This document shows positions 1 through 9,028 of a DNA stretch of 64,000 nt, piece by piece. The stretch comes from CAVVZJ01 sp963752755. GTDB taxonomy: Bacteria; Planctomycetota; Planctomycetia; Isosphaerales; Isosphaeraceae. The stretch covers positions 248,001 through 312,000 of the forward strand of contig CAVVZJ010000001.1 of NCBI GenBank assembly GCA_963752755.1, written 5' to 3'. Both the position numbers and the translations under genes were made by a program. The stretch's first letter is position 1. Each line of letters opens with the position of its first letter. Below the pieces are notes generated by a model. That model did no database searches and was not told the origin of the DNA. It was given only the letters and a program-made list of their open reading frames with translations.

Positions 1-288
1 GTTCAGGCCGCCGGAACGGAAGACGGGGTCACTCAGGGTCGTGGGGTCCTCGAAGTAGGCCTGGGCGCTGAGACTTAAATAATACAGATCGTCCCTGTCG
101 GGAACATAGTAAGGCTGGCCGAGGCGAGCCCACCAGAGGGCGTGGGGCAAGGCGGAGACGGTGGCCCCGGCGAGGGCCGCGAGGACCAGAACGAGGACGC
201 GGATGCGTCGCCGGTCGGGCTCCGGCCCGGTCGTCGGACCGGGCGCGGCCATCCGTGAGGAGGGGCCGGGATCGTTCGGCGAATCCAT
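1..288 (-). CDS. Partial integral membrane protein, GT-C glycosyltransferase-like (N-terminus only)
   Basis: An open frame reads from an ATG at 288 leftwards to the window edge without a stop, giving 96 residues. A Ser/Pro-rich cytoplasmic start of about 28 residues is followed by one hydrophobic segment (about 30-47), then a polar stretch containing VPDRDDLYYLSLS. A first membrane span followed by an acidic Asp-rich loop is the usual beginning of PMT/ArnT-like GT-C glycosyltransferases, and four other proteins of that sort occur in this window, so that is my inference. The rest of the gene lies outside the window and the specific function cannot be told. The gene sits downstream, in the same direction, of repeat-element copy 1. 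Confidence 0.6.
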   Translation of the reverse strand, partial: MDSPNDPGPSSRMAAPGPTTGPEPDRRRIRVLVLVLAALAGATVSALPHALWWARLGQPYYVPDRDDLYYLSLSAQAYFEDPTTLSDPVFRSGGLN

Positions 289-947
289 GGGGTTGAGCCT
301 GCGATGGGGAGTCGCCGGCGTCTCCGAGGGGGGACATCCACACCGAGCGGGGACGATCGGGGGCGAGGTCGTCCGGGATGCTGGCGAACAGGCCGGCCGT
401 TTGGAGGAAGTTCCCGGGGATCATAGGATCGGGCCGGCCAGGATGACAAGTCGGTTCTGAACGGTGCGGCCTCCGATACGCCCCGGGAAGGTGCGAGGTC
501 GCCCCGAAACCGGCGTTGCGAACCGATTCGAGGCGGCCCCGGTCAGACGGCGAATCCCGCTTTCTTAGAGTGTGCGCCGACGCTTGGGACAGCATGGGAA
601 CGCCCGAGCGACGCGCCGACGAGCGCCCGGGACGCCAGCAAGACGGCGTGAAGACGCCCGGGGGACGCTTCTCAGGGTGCCAGGTTGCAAATCGCAAGTT
701 GTTGTCTTAACGAACTTTATTAGGGGTGAATTGCCCATTTTGAAGTTCGTTCGGCGCCGGGGACGCGCTGCGGTGTTGCGACGCCCGGCGAGGGCGCCGG
801 GGGCGGGAGGCCCTCCGAATAGCCAGGAAGCCAGAGTTAATTATAGCACACGATTGGGGTGCTGGCCGGGATCATTTCGTTGCCCGGAGTCACCGGGGTC
901 TGTTGCGGGGCGGCGACGAAGGCGGGGCGAGGCGTTCGGTTGAGCGC
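289..947. other. Gene-free interval of about 660 bp
   Basis: I see no convincing gene here. Open frames in it lack recognisable domains and overlap one another. The interval separates the PAP2 gene from the membrane-protein gene at the window edge, both on the minus strand. Its right part (about 600-850) is copy 1 of the dispersed intergenic element. The rest is GC-rich sequence without a feature I can name. Confidence 0.6.
600..850 (-). repeat. Dispersed intergenic element, copy 1
   Basis: On the minus strand: TGCTATAAT (extended -10 type, 841-849), a degenerate first block (CTCTGGCTTCC), the core GGCGCCGAACGAACTT followed by CAAAATGG (735-758), then GACAACAACTTGC (about 692-706) and GCGTCCCCCGGGCGTC (about 654-669). 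The same blocks in the same order occur near 24.8, 30.6 and 42.7 kb. In this copy AACGAACTT of the core can pair with AAGTTCGTT about 25 bases later. It lies upstream of, and points toward, the membrane-protein gene that starts at 288. Confidence 0.6.
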
Positions 948-1688
948 TCAATCCGACGGTTCCTCGACCATGCCCAGTCCCTGGAGCCAGCGCGCCACGA
1001 GCCAGCAGAGCACCGCCCAGGCCAGGCCGACCGCCCAGCCGGCGAGCACGTCGGTCGGGTAATGCACGCCGAGATAGACCCGGCTGACCCCGACGAGGAA
1101 GCTCAGCAGGAGCGCCATGGCGAGGAAGTAGAGCCGCAAGGCCGGCCGCTGGACGAGGCGGTCGAGCAGGGAGCCGAGGGTCAGGTAGATCACGGCCGAG
1201 AGCATCGAGTGGCCGCTGGGGAAGCTGGTGGAGTGGACGTACGAGAGGTGCGGCACCAGTTCCGGTCTCGGCCGGGCGAAGATGCCTTTCAGGAGGTTGC
1301 TCAGGACCAGGCCGCCCACGGAGGCGACCAGCACGAGGCCGACCGCGTGAAACTTGCGGACCAGCAGCAGGTAGCCGACGACCGTTGCCGTGACCAGGCC
1401 GAGCACGGTGTAGCCGCCCAGCGCGGTGAGGTCGCGGAGGGCTTCCTCGACCCAGTGCGGCCCGATCGGGTCGGCCGGGTTGGCCGGGTCGCGGAGGGCG
1501 AGGAGGATCCGCTCGTCGATCTTCTGGGTCTCGCCCTCGCTCACCTCGTCGGCAATCTTGGCGAACGTCCAGAGGGCCACAACCGCGGCCAGGATCGCCA
1601 CGAGCACGACGAGATCCGTGCTCCGGAGCCAGTCCAGGGCCGTGCGAACCGCGACGCGGATCGGGGATGTCATCGCCGGTTTCATCAT
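948..1688 (-). CDS. PAP2-family membrane phosphatase
   Basis: PAP2/phosphatidic-acid-phosphatase-like protein of about 246 residues. It shows the three PAP2 signature blocks: KGIFARPRP (about 134-142), SFPSGHS (about 155-161) and SRVYLGVHYPTD (about 202-213), whose Arg and His residues form the phosphate-binding and nucleophile site. Five to six hydrophobic segments surround them, so it is an inner-membrane enzyme. Likely substrates are lipid phosphates such as undecaprenyl pyrophosphate or phosphatidic acid; the sequence does not decide. I chose one of the paired ATGs at 1688/1685; the ATG at 1673 is also possible. Longer starts would overlap the upstream gene, which ends at 1702 in the same direction, so the two probably form an operon. 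Confidence 0.85.
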   Translation of the reverse strand: MMKPAMTSPIRVAVRTALDWLRSTDLVVLVAILAAVVALWTFAKIADEVSEGETQKIDERILLALRDPANPADPIGPHWVEEALRDLTALGGYTVLGLVTATVVGYLLLVRKFHAVGLVLVASVGGLVLSNLLKGIFARPRPELVPHLSYVHSTSFPSGHSMLSAVIYLTLGSLLDRLVQRPALRLYFLAMALLLSFLVGVSRVYLGVHYPTDVLAGWAVGLAWAVLCWLVARWLQGLGMVEEPSD

Positions 1689-1701
1689 CGTTGCGGTCCG
1701 A

Positions 1702-2541
1702 TCAGGGAAGTGCCGGATTGGCGGCCTCGATCGCCTCGGGGGTTGGTGTCTCGGTGACGGGTTCACGGGCGACGAGCCGGTAATGGACCGATCGCACGAC
1801 GAGCAGCGAAGCCAGGACGATCACCGACTGGAGGAATGAGGCCAGGGTAAAGTAAACCAGGGACTTCCAGTCGTCCTGTCCGACGCCGTAGGAAAAGAGC
1901 GCCCCAGCGCCGTCGAGAGGCCGAGCACCGTCAGGACCCGCGGCCAGGGTCTTCCGCGACCGAGCATCGCCCAGGCCGAGGCCAGGGCCACGACGACAAA
2001 GCTCAGGCTCCAGACCGCGGTCGTGAACAGGTTCGGCGGCACCGTGGCCGAAGGTCTCCCGAAGGGCGCGAGCCCCGCCGAGCAGGAGGGCGACGAGGAC
2101 CGTGAAGATCATCAGGCCACGGATCGAGAACTGCAGGCCCTCGGCTCCCGGCCGGCTCGCCGTCTCCGGGTCATGTCGTGGTTCCACCCCGCGCCGCCGC
2201 AAGACCAGGGCCGTGACGGCGACCATGGCCGAGGTCATCGCAGGCAGGAGCGCAAAATTGGTGTCGCCGTTGTCGGAGAGCACCAACGCGACATGGAGTC
2301 CGAATGCCCCCGAGATCAGTCCGACGAGCCTTGCCCACCAGGCTTCCGCCGAGAAGCCGGCCCAGAGGCCCAGCAGGCTCGCCTGGGCGAGCACCAGGGC
2401 CACCGCGAACACGAGGGGCAGGTATTCCAGCGTGATCCCGGTAATCCGGCCGCCGTTCAGGGCCAGGCAATACCAGCAGCTCGCGACGCCAGCGACCAGG
2501 TGGACGATCAGGAGCCTGTGAATGCGGACATGATCCGGCAT
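1702..2541 (-). CDS. Multi-span integral membrane protein of unknown function (two compensating frameshifts)
   Basis: I do not recognise the family. The N-terminal about 165 residues (MPDHVRIHRLL start, several hydrophobic segments, one LRRRGVEPRHDPE cytoplasmic loop) are in one frame. Between about 2042 and 1910 the hydrophobic continuation (TAVWSLSFVVVALASAWAML) is in another frame, and the C-terminal part (SLVYFTLASFLQSVIVLASL, then a Thr/Pro/Glu-rich tail) returns to the first. The frame-1 sequence between these points is Arg/Gly/Pro-rich and looks like a shadow, so two nearby single-base indels of opposite effect are inferred. About seven to eight membrane spans are predicted by eye. A purine-rich GAGGAGAGGA precedes the ATG. 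It is upstream of the PAP2 gene in the same direction. Confidence 0.6.
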   Translation of the reverse strand: MPDHVRIHRLLIVHLVAGVASCWYCLALNGGRITGITLEYLPLVFAVALVLAQASLLGLWAGFSAEAWWARLVGLISGAFGLHVALVLSDNGDTNFALLPAMTSAMVAVTALVLRRRGVEPRHDPETASRPGAEGLQFSIRGLMIFTVLVALLLGGARALRETFGHGAAEPVHDRGLEPELCRRGPGLGLGDARSRKTLAAGPDGARPLDGAGALFSYGVGQDDWKSLVYFTLASFLQSVIVLASLLVVRSVHYRLVAREPVTETPTPEAIEAANPALP

Positions 2542-2740
2542 CGGTCCTCTCCTCTCCGGCCACCGGGCGGCTCCGAGGGAAACGGAAGGGTGCCCTCGGC
2601 GCCACGGATCGCGTATGATAGGGCGATGCGAGGCCCCGCCCTCCGGGAGCGACAGCCGCCCCCGGTCATCCTCCCCCCGGCGCCGGCCGCCGGCAAGCCC
2701 CGGCGCTCACAAACCGACCCGTTCTCGTGGAGCGATCAAC

Positions 2741-5700
2741 GTGCGATCCATCCTCCGAACCGTCTCGCGACCACGATTGGTGGTCGCCCTGACCGTCGTG
2801 CTTTCCCTGTCTGGGAGCTGGACCCGGGCCGACGACAAGGTGTTCACGCAGAAGCCCGAAGTTGTCGCCTCGCAGACGCGCGGCGAGTCGGGTAAGGCGG
2901 TGCCCCTGGCTGTCGAGCGGGCCGAGCTGCTGGCCGGTCCTCCCGCGACCTGGATCTGGGGACCCGACGCCGACCTGGCCTACGTGCTCCGCAAGGAGTT
3001 CCCCGGCGACGCCAAGGGCGCCCGACTGATCGCCGCGGCCGACAACCGGATGACGATTTATCTCAACGGCAAGCGGGTTGCCTCCGGCGACAACTGGCAG
3101 GAGCCGGTCGAGCTGGACGTCACGAAAGCCCTGAAAGACGGCCGCAACGAGCTGCTCGTCGAGGTCGCCAACGCGGGTGGTCCTTCCGGCTTCGCCTTGA
3201 AGCTGGCGATCACCCGACCCGACGGCCGGACGCGCTACGTCGTCAGCGACCGGAGCTGGCAAGCGGCGGCGTCGCGGGATTCGAAGCAGTGGGACGCCGT
3301 GCGGATGGTCGCCCGGATGGGCGATCAGCCGTGGGGCGATGTCTTCACCGGCACGCAGCCGATCGGCCGGGTGCCGCGCGAGGTCTTCGAGACGTTGCCG
3401 GGTTACCAGGTCGAGCGGCTGTTCACCGTCCCACGCGATCAGCTCGGGCTCGTGGGTCTCGATCACCTTCGACCCCAAGGGCCGGCTGCTCGCCAGCGAC
3501 CAGGGCGATAAGGGGATCTGCCGGGTCACTCCGCCGCCCGTCGGCAGCGACGAGCCGGTGAAGGTCGAACGGCTCGACGTGAAGATCAGCGGCGCCCAAG
3601 GCCTGCTCTACGCCTTCGACAGCCTCTACCTCTCCGTCAACGGCGGCCCCGGCAGCGGCCTCTACCGCGCCCGCGACACCGACGGCGACGACCAGTACGA
3701 CGAGGTCGTGAAGCTCATGGCCCTCCACGGCGCCGGCGAGCACGGCCCGCACGCCTTGCGGCTCTCGCCCGACGGCAAGTCGATCTTGATCGTCTGCGGC
3801 AACCACACCGACCTGCCTCCCCACATCGACGCCAGCCGCGTCCCCCGGCCCTGGGACGAGGACCTGCTCCTGCCCCGCCAGTGGGATGCGAACGGCCACG
3901 CCCGCGGCCGCATGGCCCCCGGCGGCTGGATCGCGAAGACCGACCCGGACGGCAAGACCTGGGAAATCGTCAGCGCCGGCTACCGCAACTCGTATGACTT
4001 CGACCTTCAACGCCGAGGGCGAGCTGTTCGCCTACGACGCCGACATGGAGTGGGATATCGGCATGCCCTGGTATCGCCCGACGCGGGTCGTCCACGCCAC
4101 CAGCGGCAGCGAGTTCGGCTGGCGGAGCGGCACGGGCAAGTGGCCGGTGTACTACCCGGACAGCCTGCCGCCGATCGTCGACATCGGCCCCGGCTCGCCC
4201 GTGGGCGTGACCTTCGGCTACGGCGCTGAAGTTCCCCGCGAAGTACCAGAAGGCCCTTTATCATCTGCGACTGGACCTTCGGCACCATCTACGCCATGCA
4301 CCTCGAGCCCGACGGCTCGTCGCTACAAGGCGACCAAGCGAGGAATTCCTCTCGCGGACCCCGCTGCCCCTTACCGACGTCGCCATCGGTCCCGACGGCG
4401 CCCTGTACTTCACCATCGGCGGCCGCGGAATCGCAGTCGGAGCTTTTCCGGGTGAGCTACGTCGGTGACGAGTCCACCGAGCCCGTCGAGCTTCGCGAGC
4501 CGCAGAACTTCGACCTGCGGGTCCTCCGCCGCGAGATCGAGCAGTTCCACCACCGCGCCGACGACCAGGCGAAGGCCGTCGCGACGTCTGGCCCTACCTG
4601 GCCGACCCCGACCGCTTCCTCCGCTACGCCGCTCGCGTGGCGCTGGAGCACCAGGAGCCGAAGTTCTGGCAAGACCGCGTGCTCGCCGAGACGAACCCCG
4701 AGGCACTGCATCACCGGTCGGTCGCCCTGGCCCGCCAGGGCGACAAGTCGCTCCAGCCGAAACTGCTCGACGCCCTCGGCCGGCTCGACTTCGGGAAGCT
4801 CAGCCCGGACCGCAGCAACTGGAATTGCTGCGGGCCTATGAACTCGACGTTCATCCGGATGGGTGAGCCGGACGAGGCGAGACCGTCGTCCCTGGCTGAC
4901 GAAGTTCGACGCCCTCTTCCCGGCCGACAGCGACGCGCTCGAACCGCGAGCTGGCAACCTGCTCGTCTATCTGCAAGTCGCCGACCGTGGCCCCAAGACG
5001 ATCGCCTTGATGCAGCAGGAGACGCAGCCGCGAGTCGGACGACATCTCGCGAACTGCTCACCCGCAACCCCGGCTACGGCGGCCCGATCGCAAAGATGAT
5101 GGCCAACCGCCCCGAGGCGCAGAAGCATCCATTATGCCCTGGCGCTTGCGGAACATCCGCGAAGGCTGGACCCTGGAAGATCGCAAGGCGCTACTTCCAG
5201 TTCCTCCAGAAAGCCCGGCGCTGGAGCGGCGGCGCCAGCTATCAGGGGTTCATCAACAACATCGACAGGGAAGCGTTCGAGAACGCCAGCGAAGCCGAGC
5301 GCCTGGCCGATCGAGGCCACCGGCGCCCGTGAGCCGTACCAGGCCGAAGGAGCTGCCCAAGCCGCAAGGGCCCGGGCCACGACTGGAAGCTCGACGAGCT
5401 GCTGGCACTCGCCCCGTCGAAGACGAAGGGCCGCGACTTCGAGCGCGGCCAGCGGACCTTCTCCGCCGCCCGCTGCATCGTCTGCCACCGCTTCGCCGGC
5501 GAGGGCGGCGCGACCGGTCCCGATCTCACCCAGGCCGCCGGCCGGTTCGGCTTCAAGGAGATGGCCGAGGCCATGATCGAGCCCAACAAGGTCGTCTCCG
5601 ACCAGTACCGCGCCTCCGTCGTGGCCACCACCGACGGCCAGCTCTACACCGGCCGGATCGTCAATGAGAACGACAAGGCGTTGACCATCCTCGTGGACCC

Positions 5701-5879
5701 CGAAGACTCGACCAAGGTCGTCGAGGTCCCCAAGAACGAGGTCGAGGAGATGAAGCCCTCGCCCGAGTCGCTCATGCCCAAGGATCTGCTCGACGCCGCT
5801 CAACGAGAACGAGGTGCTCGACCTGATCGCCTACCTCCTCTCGCGCGGCGACTCGAATGATCCAATGTTCAAAAAGTGA
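2741..5879 (+). CDS. PVC-type haem-binding secreted protein (beta-propeller + c-type cytochrome), reading frame broken many times
   Basis: Pieced together across frames this is one secreted protein of about 1,040 residues. It has a signal peptide (SRPRLVVALTVVLSLSGSW) after a GTG start at 2741 and a beta-sandwich domain (LRKEFPGDAKGARLIAAADN, then YLNGKRVASGDNW). A sorbosone-dehydrogenase-like propeller follows (VSITFDPKGRLLASDQG, GEHGPHALRLSPDGKSIL, EFGWRSGTGKWPVYYPDSLP), then an alpha-helical repeat region from about 4.6 kb. Last is a c-type haem domain with CIVCH (about 5475-5490), ATGPDLTQAAGRF, and an end at LIAYLLSRGD. This architecture is typical of planctomycete haem-binding domain proteins thought to oxidise sugars or polymers outside the cytoplasm. 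Single-base insertions and deletions break it near 3448, 4005, 4230, 4265, 4325, 4580 and at several later points. Either the sequence is uncorrected here or the gene is a recent pseudogene. Confidence 0.8.
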
Positions 5880-5888
5880 CGTGAACGA

Positions 5889-6962
5889 TTGTTAGAATTC
5901 GGATGGTCGATGGTCGATCCCATGTTTTCGCGGGGCGACCATCGGCCATTGGCCATCCCGGGAGCCGAAAGCCCATGCCCGTCGACCCGACGCGAGTTCC
6001 TCCGAAGCTCCGCTGTCGCCGCACTCGCGCCGGGGCTGTGGCCCTCCCCGGCCCCGGCCGAAGCCGTGACGGAGTCGCCGCCGATCATCGACACGCATCA
6101 GCATCTCTGGGACCTTTCGAGCCAGCGGCTCCCCTGGCTCGACTCGGCCCCCGCGGTGCTCCGACGGAGCTACACGACCGACGACTACCGCGAGGCGACG
6201 CGGGGGTTGGGCGTCGTCAAGGCCATCTACATGGAAGTGGACGTCGCCCCCGAGCAGCACGTCGCCGAGGCCGAGCGCGTGCTCGCCCTCTGCCGCGACC
6301 CCGACAAGCCAACCGTCGCCGCCGTTCTCGGCGGCCGTCCCGCCGCGGCGGACTTCGGCGACTACCTGGCGCGGTTCCGGGACGATCCGAATTTCAAGGG
6401 CGTCCGCCAGGTGCTCCACGGAGCCACCACCCCGCGCGGATTCTGCCTGCGTCCCGAGTTCGTCCGCGGTATTCGACTGCTAGGCGATTCCGGCCTGCGC
6501 TTCGACCTCTGCCTGCGACCGGCCGAACTGGGCGACGGCGTCAAGCTCGTTGATCAATGCCCCGACACGCGATTCATCCTCGATCACTGCGGCAACGCCG
6601 ATCCGTCGGCCTTCCTCAAGAAGGTCGGCGAGGCGCAACCTTCACACGACCCCGACGCCTGGCGTCGCGATATCGACGCGCTGGCGAAGCGCGAGCACGT
6701 CGTCTGCAAGATCTCGGGCATCGTGGCCAAGGCGCCGAAGGGCTGGACACCCGAGGATCTGGCCCCGATCATCCATCATTGTCTGGACGCCTTCGGTCCC
6801 GACCGGGTGATGTTCGGCGGCGACTGGCCGGTCTGCCTGCTGGGGGCGTCTTATCGGCAGTGGGTCGAGGCTCTGCGGGCGATCGTCGCGGGCCGGAGTG
6901 AGGCCGAGCGGCGGAAGCTCTTTTCCGACAATGCTCGGCGGTTCTACGGCCTGGCGGGATGA
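5889..6962 (+). CDS. Secreted amidohydrolase-2 family protein (TIM-barrel metal-dependent hydrolase)
   Basis: Amidohydrolase_2 fold. IIDTHQHLWDL carries the HxH metal motif at the start of the barrel, RFILDHCGNAD supplies a later His, and MFGGDWPVC is the usual C-terminal Asp strand. The family includes lactonases and decarboxylases such as L-fucono-1,5-lactonase and 2-pyrone-4,6-dicarboxylate lactonase; the substrate is not evident. A twin-arginine signal (TRREFLRSSAVAAL) implies Tat export. The start is uncertain. The frame is open from 5889, but 5901-5960 is made of the dispersed GATGGTCGATGG repeat, and ATG 5974 out of frame (MPVDPT) would put a normal Tat leader at the N-terminus if bases were missing there. 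It lies 10 bases after the haem protein and 168 bases before the PSD1 cytochrome. Confidence 0.75.
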   Translation: MLEFGWSMVDPMFSRGDHRPLAIPGAESPCPSTRREFLRSSAVAALAPGLWPSPAPAEAVTESPPIIDTHQHLWDLSSQRLPWLDSAPAVLRRSYTTDDYREATRGLGVVKAIYMEVDVAPEQHVAEAERVLALCRDPDKPTVAAVLGGRPAAADFGDYLARFRDDPNFKGVRQVLHGATTPRGFCLRPEFVRGIRLLGDSGLRFDLCLRPAELGDGVKLVDQCPDTRFILDHCGNADPSAFLKKVGEAQPSHDPDAWRRDIDALAKREHVVCKISGIVAKAPKGWTPEDLAPIIHHCLDAFGPDRVMFGGDWPVCLLGASYRQWVEALRAIVAGRSEAERRKLFSDNARRFYGLAG

Positions 6963-7129
6963 CCTTCCCGTGCTCGCGTGTCTCCAAGCCTCCGAGATGG
7001 AAGTGCGGAAACCGCCAAATAAGGTGTTCACAAGCTGGGTTCACCTGCGGTATCATGAGAGGATCATCGACGATCCCTCCTGGCCAACTTCTCCACCCAC
7101 CCCGACCACGTTCTCCGGAGTCTCGATCC

Positions 7130-9007
7130 TTGCGTCGCGCCTTTCTCTGCCTGCTGCTCGCGCTCGCGACGGCTCCGGCCCGCGGGCAAACGGACGACCG
7201 CGTGGACTTCGCGCATGACGTCTTGCCGATCTTGCGGCAGCGTTGCGCCTCGTGCCACACCAATGGGAAGTCGAAGGGCGACGTGTCGATGGACACGCGT
7301 GAGTCGCTCTTGAAGTCGGAGGTCGTCGTTCCCGGCAAGGCCGCGGAAAGCGAGCTGTTCGCGAGGGTAACATCGGATGAGCCGACGCTCCGCATGCCCC
7401 CCAAGGGGCCGGCGCTGAGCGGGGAGCAGATCGGGATCTTGCGGAAGTGGATCGACGAGGGTGCGGCCTGGCAGGAGGGGTTCTCGTTCGCCAAGTCCGG
7501 TGCGGGCCTGCCGCTCAAACCACGACGGCCCGAGTTGCCGGCCGTTCGCGACGGACGGACCAACTCGGTCGACCGGATCGTCGATGCGTACTTCGACAAG
7601 CAACAGGTCGAGCGCCCGGAGTCGATCGGCGACGCCGCGTTCTGCCGTCGTGTCTCGCTGGATCTTGTCGGCCTCCTGCCGACGCCCGAGCAGCTTGATG
7701 AGTTCCTGGCCGACCCGTCGCCCGACAAGCGGGAGCGGCTGGTCAAGCGGCTCCTCGACGACGAACAGGCGTATGCCGAGCACTGGCTCACCTTCTGGAA
7801 CGACCACCTTCGCAACGACTATGCCGGCACTGGATACATCGACGGCGGTCGCAAGGCGATCACCGACTGGCTCTATCGCTCGCTCCGCGAGAACAAGCCG
7901 TATGACCAGTTCGTCCGCGAGCTGATCAGCCCGACGCCCGAGTCGGAGGGGTTCATCAAGGGGATCAAGTGGCGAGGCGCCGTCAACGCGAGCCAGGTGC
8001 CGGAGATCCAGTTCGCACAAAACGTGGGACAGGTGTTCCTGGGGATCAACCTGAAATGCGCCTCGTGTCACGATAGCTTCATCGACTCGTGGAAGCTGGA
8101 AGACTCCTACGGCCTGGCGGCGATCATCGCCGAGGGGCCGCTGGAGATCCACCGTTGCGACAAGCCGACGGGGGAGCAGGCCCGGGCGAAGTCCCTCTTC
8201 CCCGAGCTGGGCGAGATCGACCCCGAGAAGTCACGCGAGGAGCGTCTGGCGCAGCTCGCCGAGTTCCTCACGAGTCCCGAGGACGGCCTCCTCGCCCGCA
8301 CGGTTGTCAACCGGCTCTGGCAGCGGCTCATGGGTCGGGGGATCGTGCATCCAGTCGATGTGATGGCGAATGACCCATGGAGCCCAGATCTGCTGGACTT
8401 CCTGGCGTCGGACCTCGTCGAACACGGCTACGACCTCAAGCGGACGCTCGCCCTGATCGCGTCCTCGGAGGTTTATCAGGCCCGCGGGCTGGAGGTGCCG
8501 AGCGAGTTGCTGGGCAGCGAGGATTTCGTCTTCCGCGGCCCGATCGCGAGGCGGTTGACGGCCGAGCAGTTCCTCGACGCGGTCTGGCGGATCACCGGCA
8601 ATACTCCGGAAAAGACGGCCGTGAAGTTCCCGCGCGAGGCGGAGCCGGTGCGGGCGTCACTCGTCGTGTCGAGCCCCTTGATGCGTTCCCTCGGCCGGCC
8701 GAACCGGGAGCAGGTCGTGACCACGCGGCCCGAGGAACTGAGCACCTTGCAAGCGCTCGACCTGACCAACGGCCCGGAACTCGCCGAGCTCCTCGACCGC
8801 GGCGCCCGGAACCTTCGCGACGCCCATCCCGACTGGGACCGAGAGCAATTCATCGACTGGATCTTCCGCAGCGCCCTGAGCCGTCGCCCCAGCCCGCCCG
8901 AGCGCGAGACGGCCCTGGCGATCCTTGGCGAACCGCTCAATGAACAGGGGCTGGGCGACCTGCTCTGGGCCGTGTTCATGCTCCCGGAATTCCAGTTGAT
9001 TCAATAA
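7130..9007 (+). CDS. PSD1-type planctomycete cytochrome (PSCyt1-DUF1549-DUF1553)
   Basis: Secreted 625-residue protein in the order signal peptide (RRAFLCLLLALATAPARG), PSCyt1 with CASCH at about 39-43, DUF1549 (ARRVSLDLxGLLPTP-type motif seen as CRRVSLDLVGLLPTP), a second haem motif LKCASCH at about 310, and DUF1553 (ARTVVNRLWQRLMGRGIV, then LDFLASDLVEHGYDLKRTLALIASSEVYQ). I chose TTG 7130 because GGAG lies 9 bases upstream and the signal peptide then starts correctly; an in-frame ATG at 7055 would add 25 unlikely residues. It is followed after 21 bases by a DUF1501 gene, the pairing seen throughout planctomycetes. The pair is presumed to act on exported carbohydrate substrates, but the reaction is not established. 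Confidence 0.9.
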   Translation: MRRAFLCLLLALATAPARGQTDDRVDFAHDVLPILRQRCASCHTNGKSKGDVSMDTRESLLKSEVVVPGKAAESELFARVTSDEPTLRMPPKGPALSGEQIGILRKWIDEGAAWQEGFSFAKSGAGLPLKPRRPELPAVRDGRTNSVDRIVDAYFDKQQVERPESIGDAAFCRRVSLDLVGLLPTPEQLDEFLADPSPDKRERLVKRLLDDEQAYAEHWLTFWNDHLRNDYAGTGYIDGGRKAITDWLYRSLRENKPYDQFVRELISPTPESEGFIKGIKWRGAVNASQVPEIQFAQNVGQVFLGINLKCASCHDSFIDSWKLEDSYGLAAIIAEGPLEIHRCDKPTGEQARAKSLFPELGEIDPEKSREERLAQLAEFLTSPEDGLLARTVVNRLWQRLMGRGIVHPVDVMANDPWSPDLLDFLASDLVEHGYDLKRTLALIASSEVYQARGLEVPSELLGSEDFVFRGPIARRLTAEQFLDAVWRITGNTPEKTAVKFPREAEPVRASLVVSSPLMRSLGRPNREQVVTTRPEELSTLQALDLTNGPELAELLDRGARNLRDAHPDWDREQFIDWIFRSALSRRPSPPERETALAILGEPLNEQGLGDLLWAVFMLPEFQLIQ

Positions 9008-9028
9008 ACATAGAAGGGATTTCCCGCC

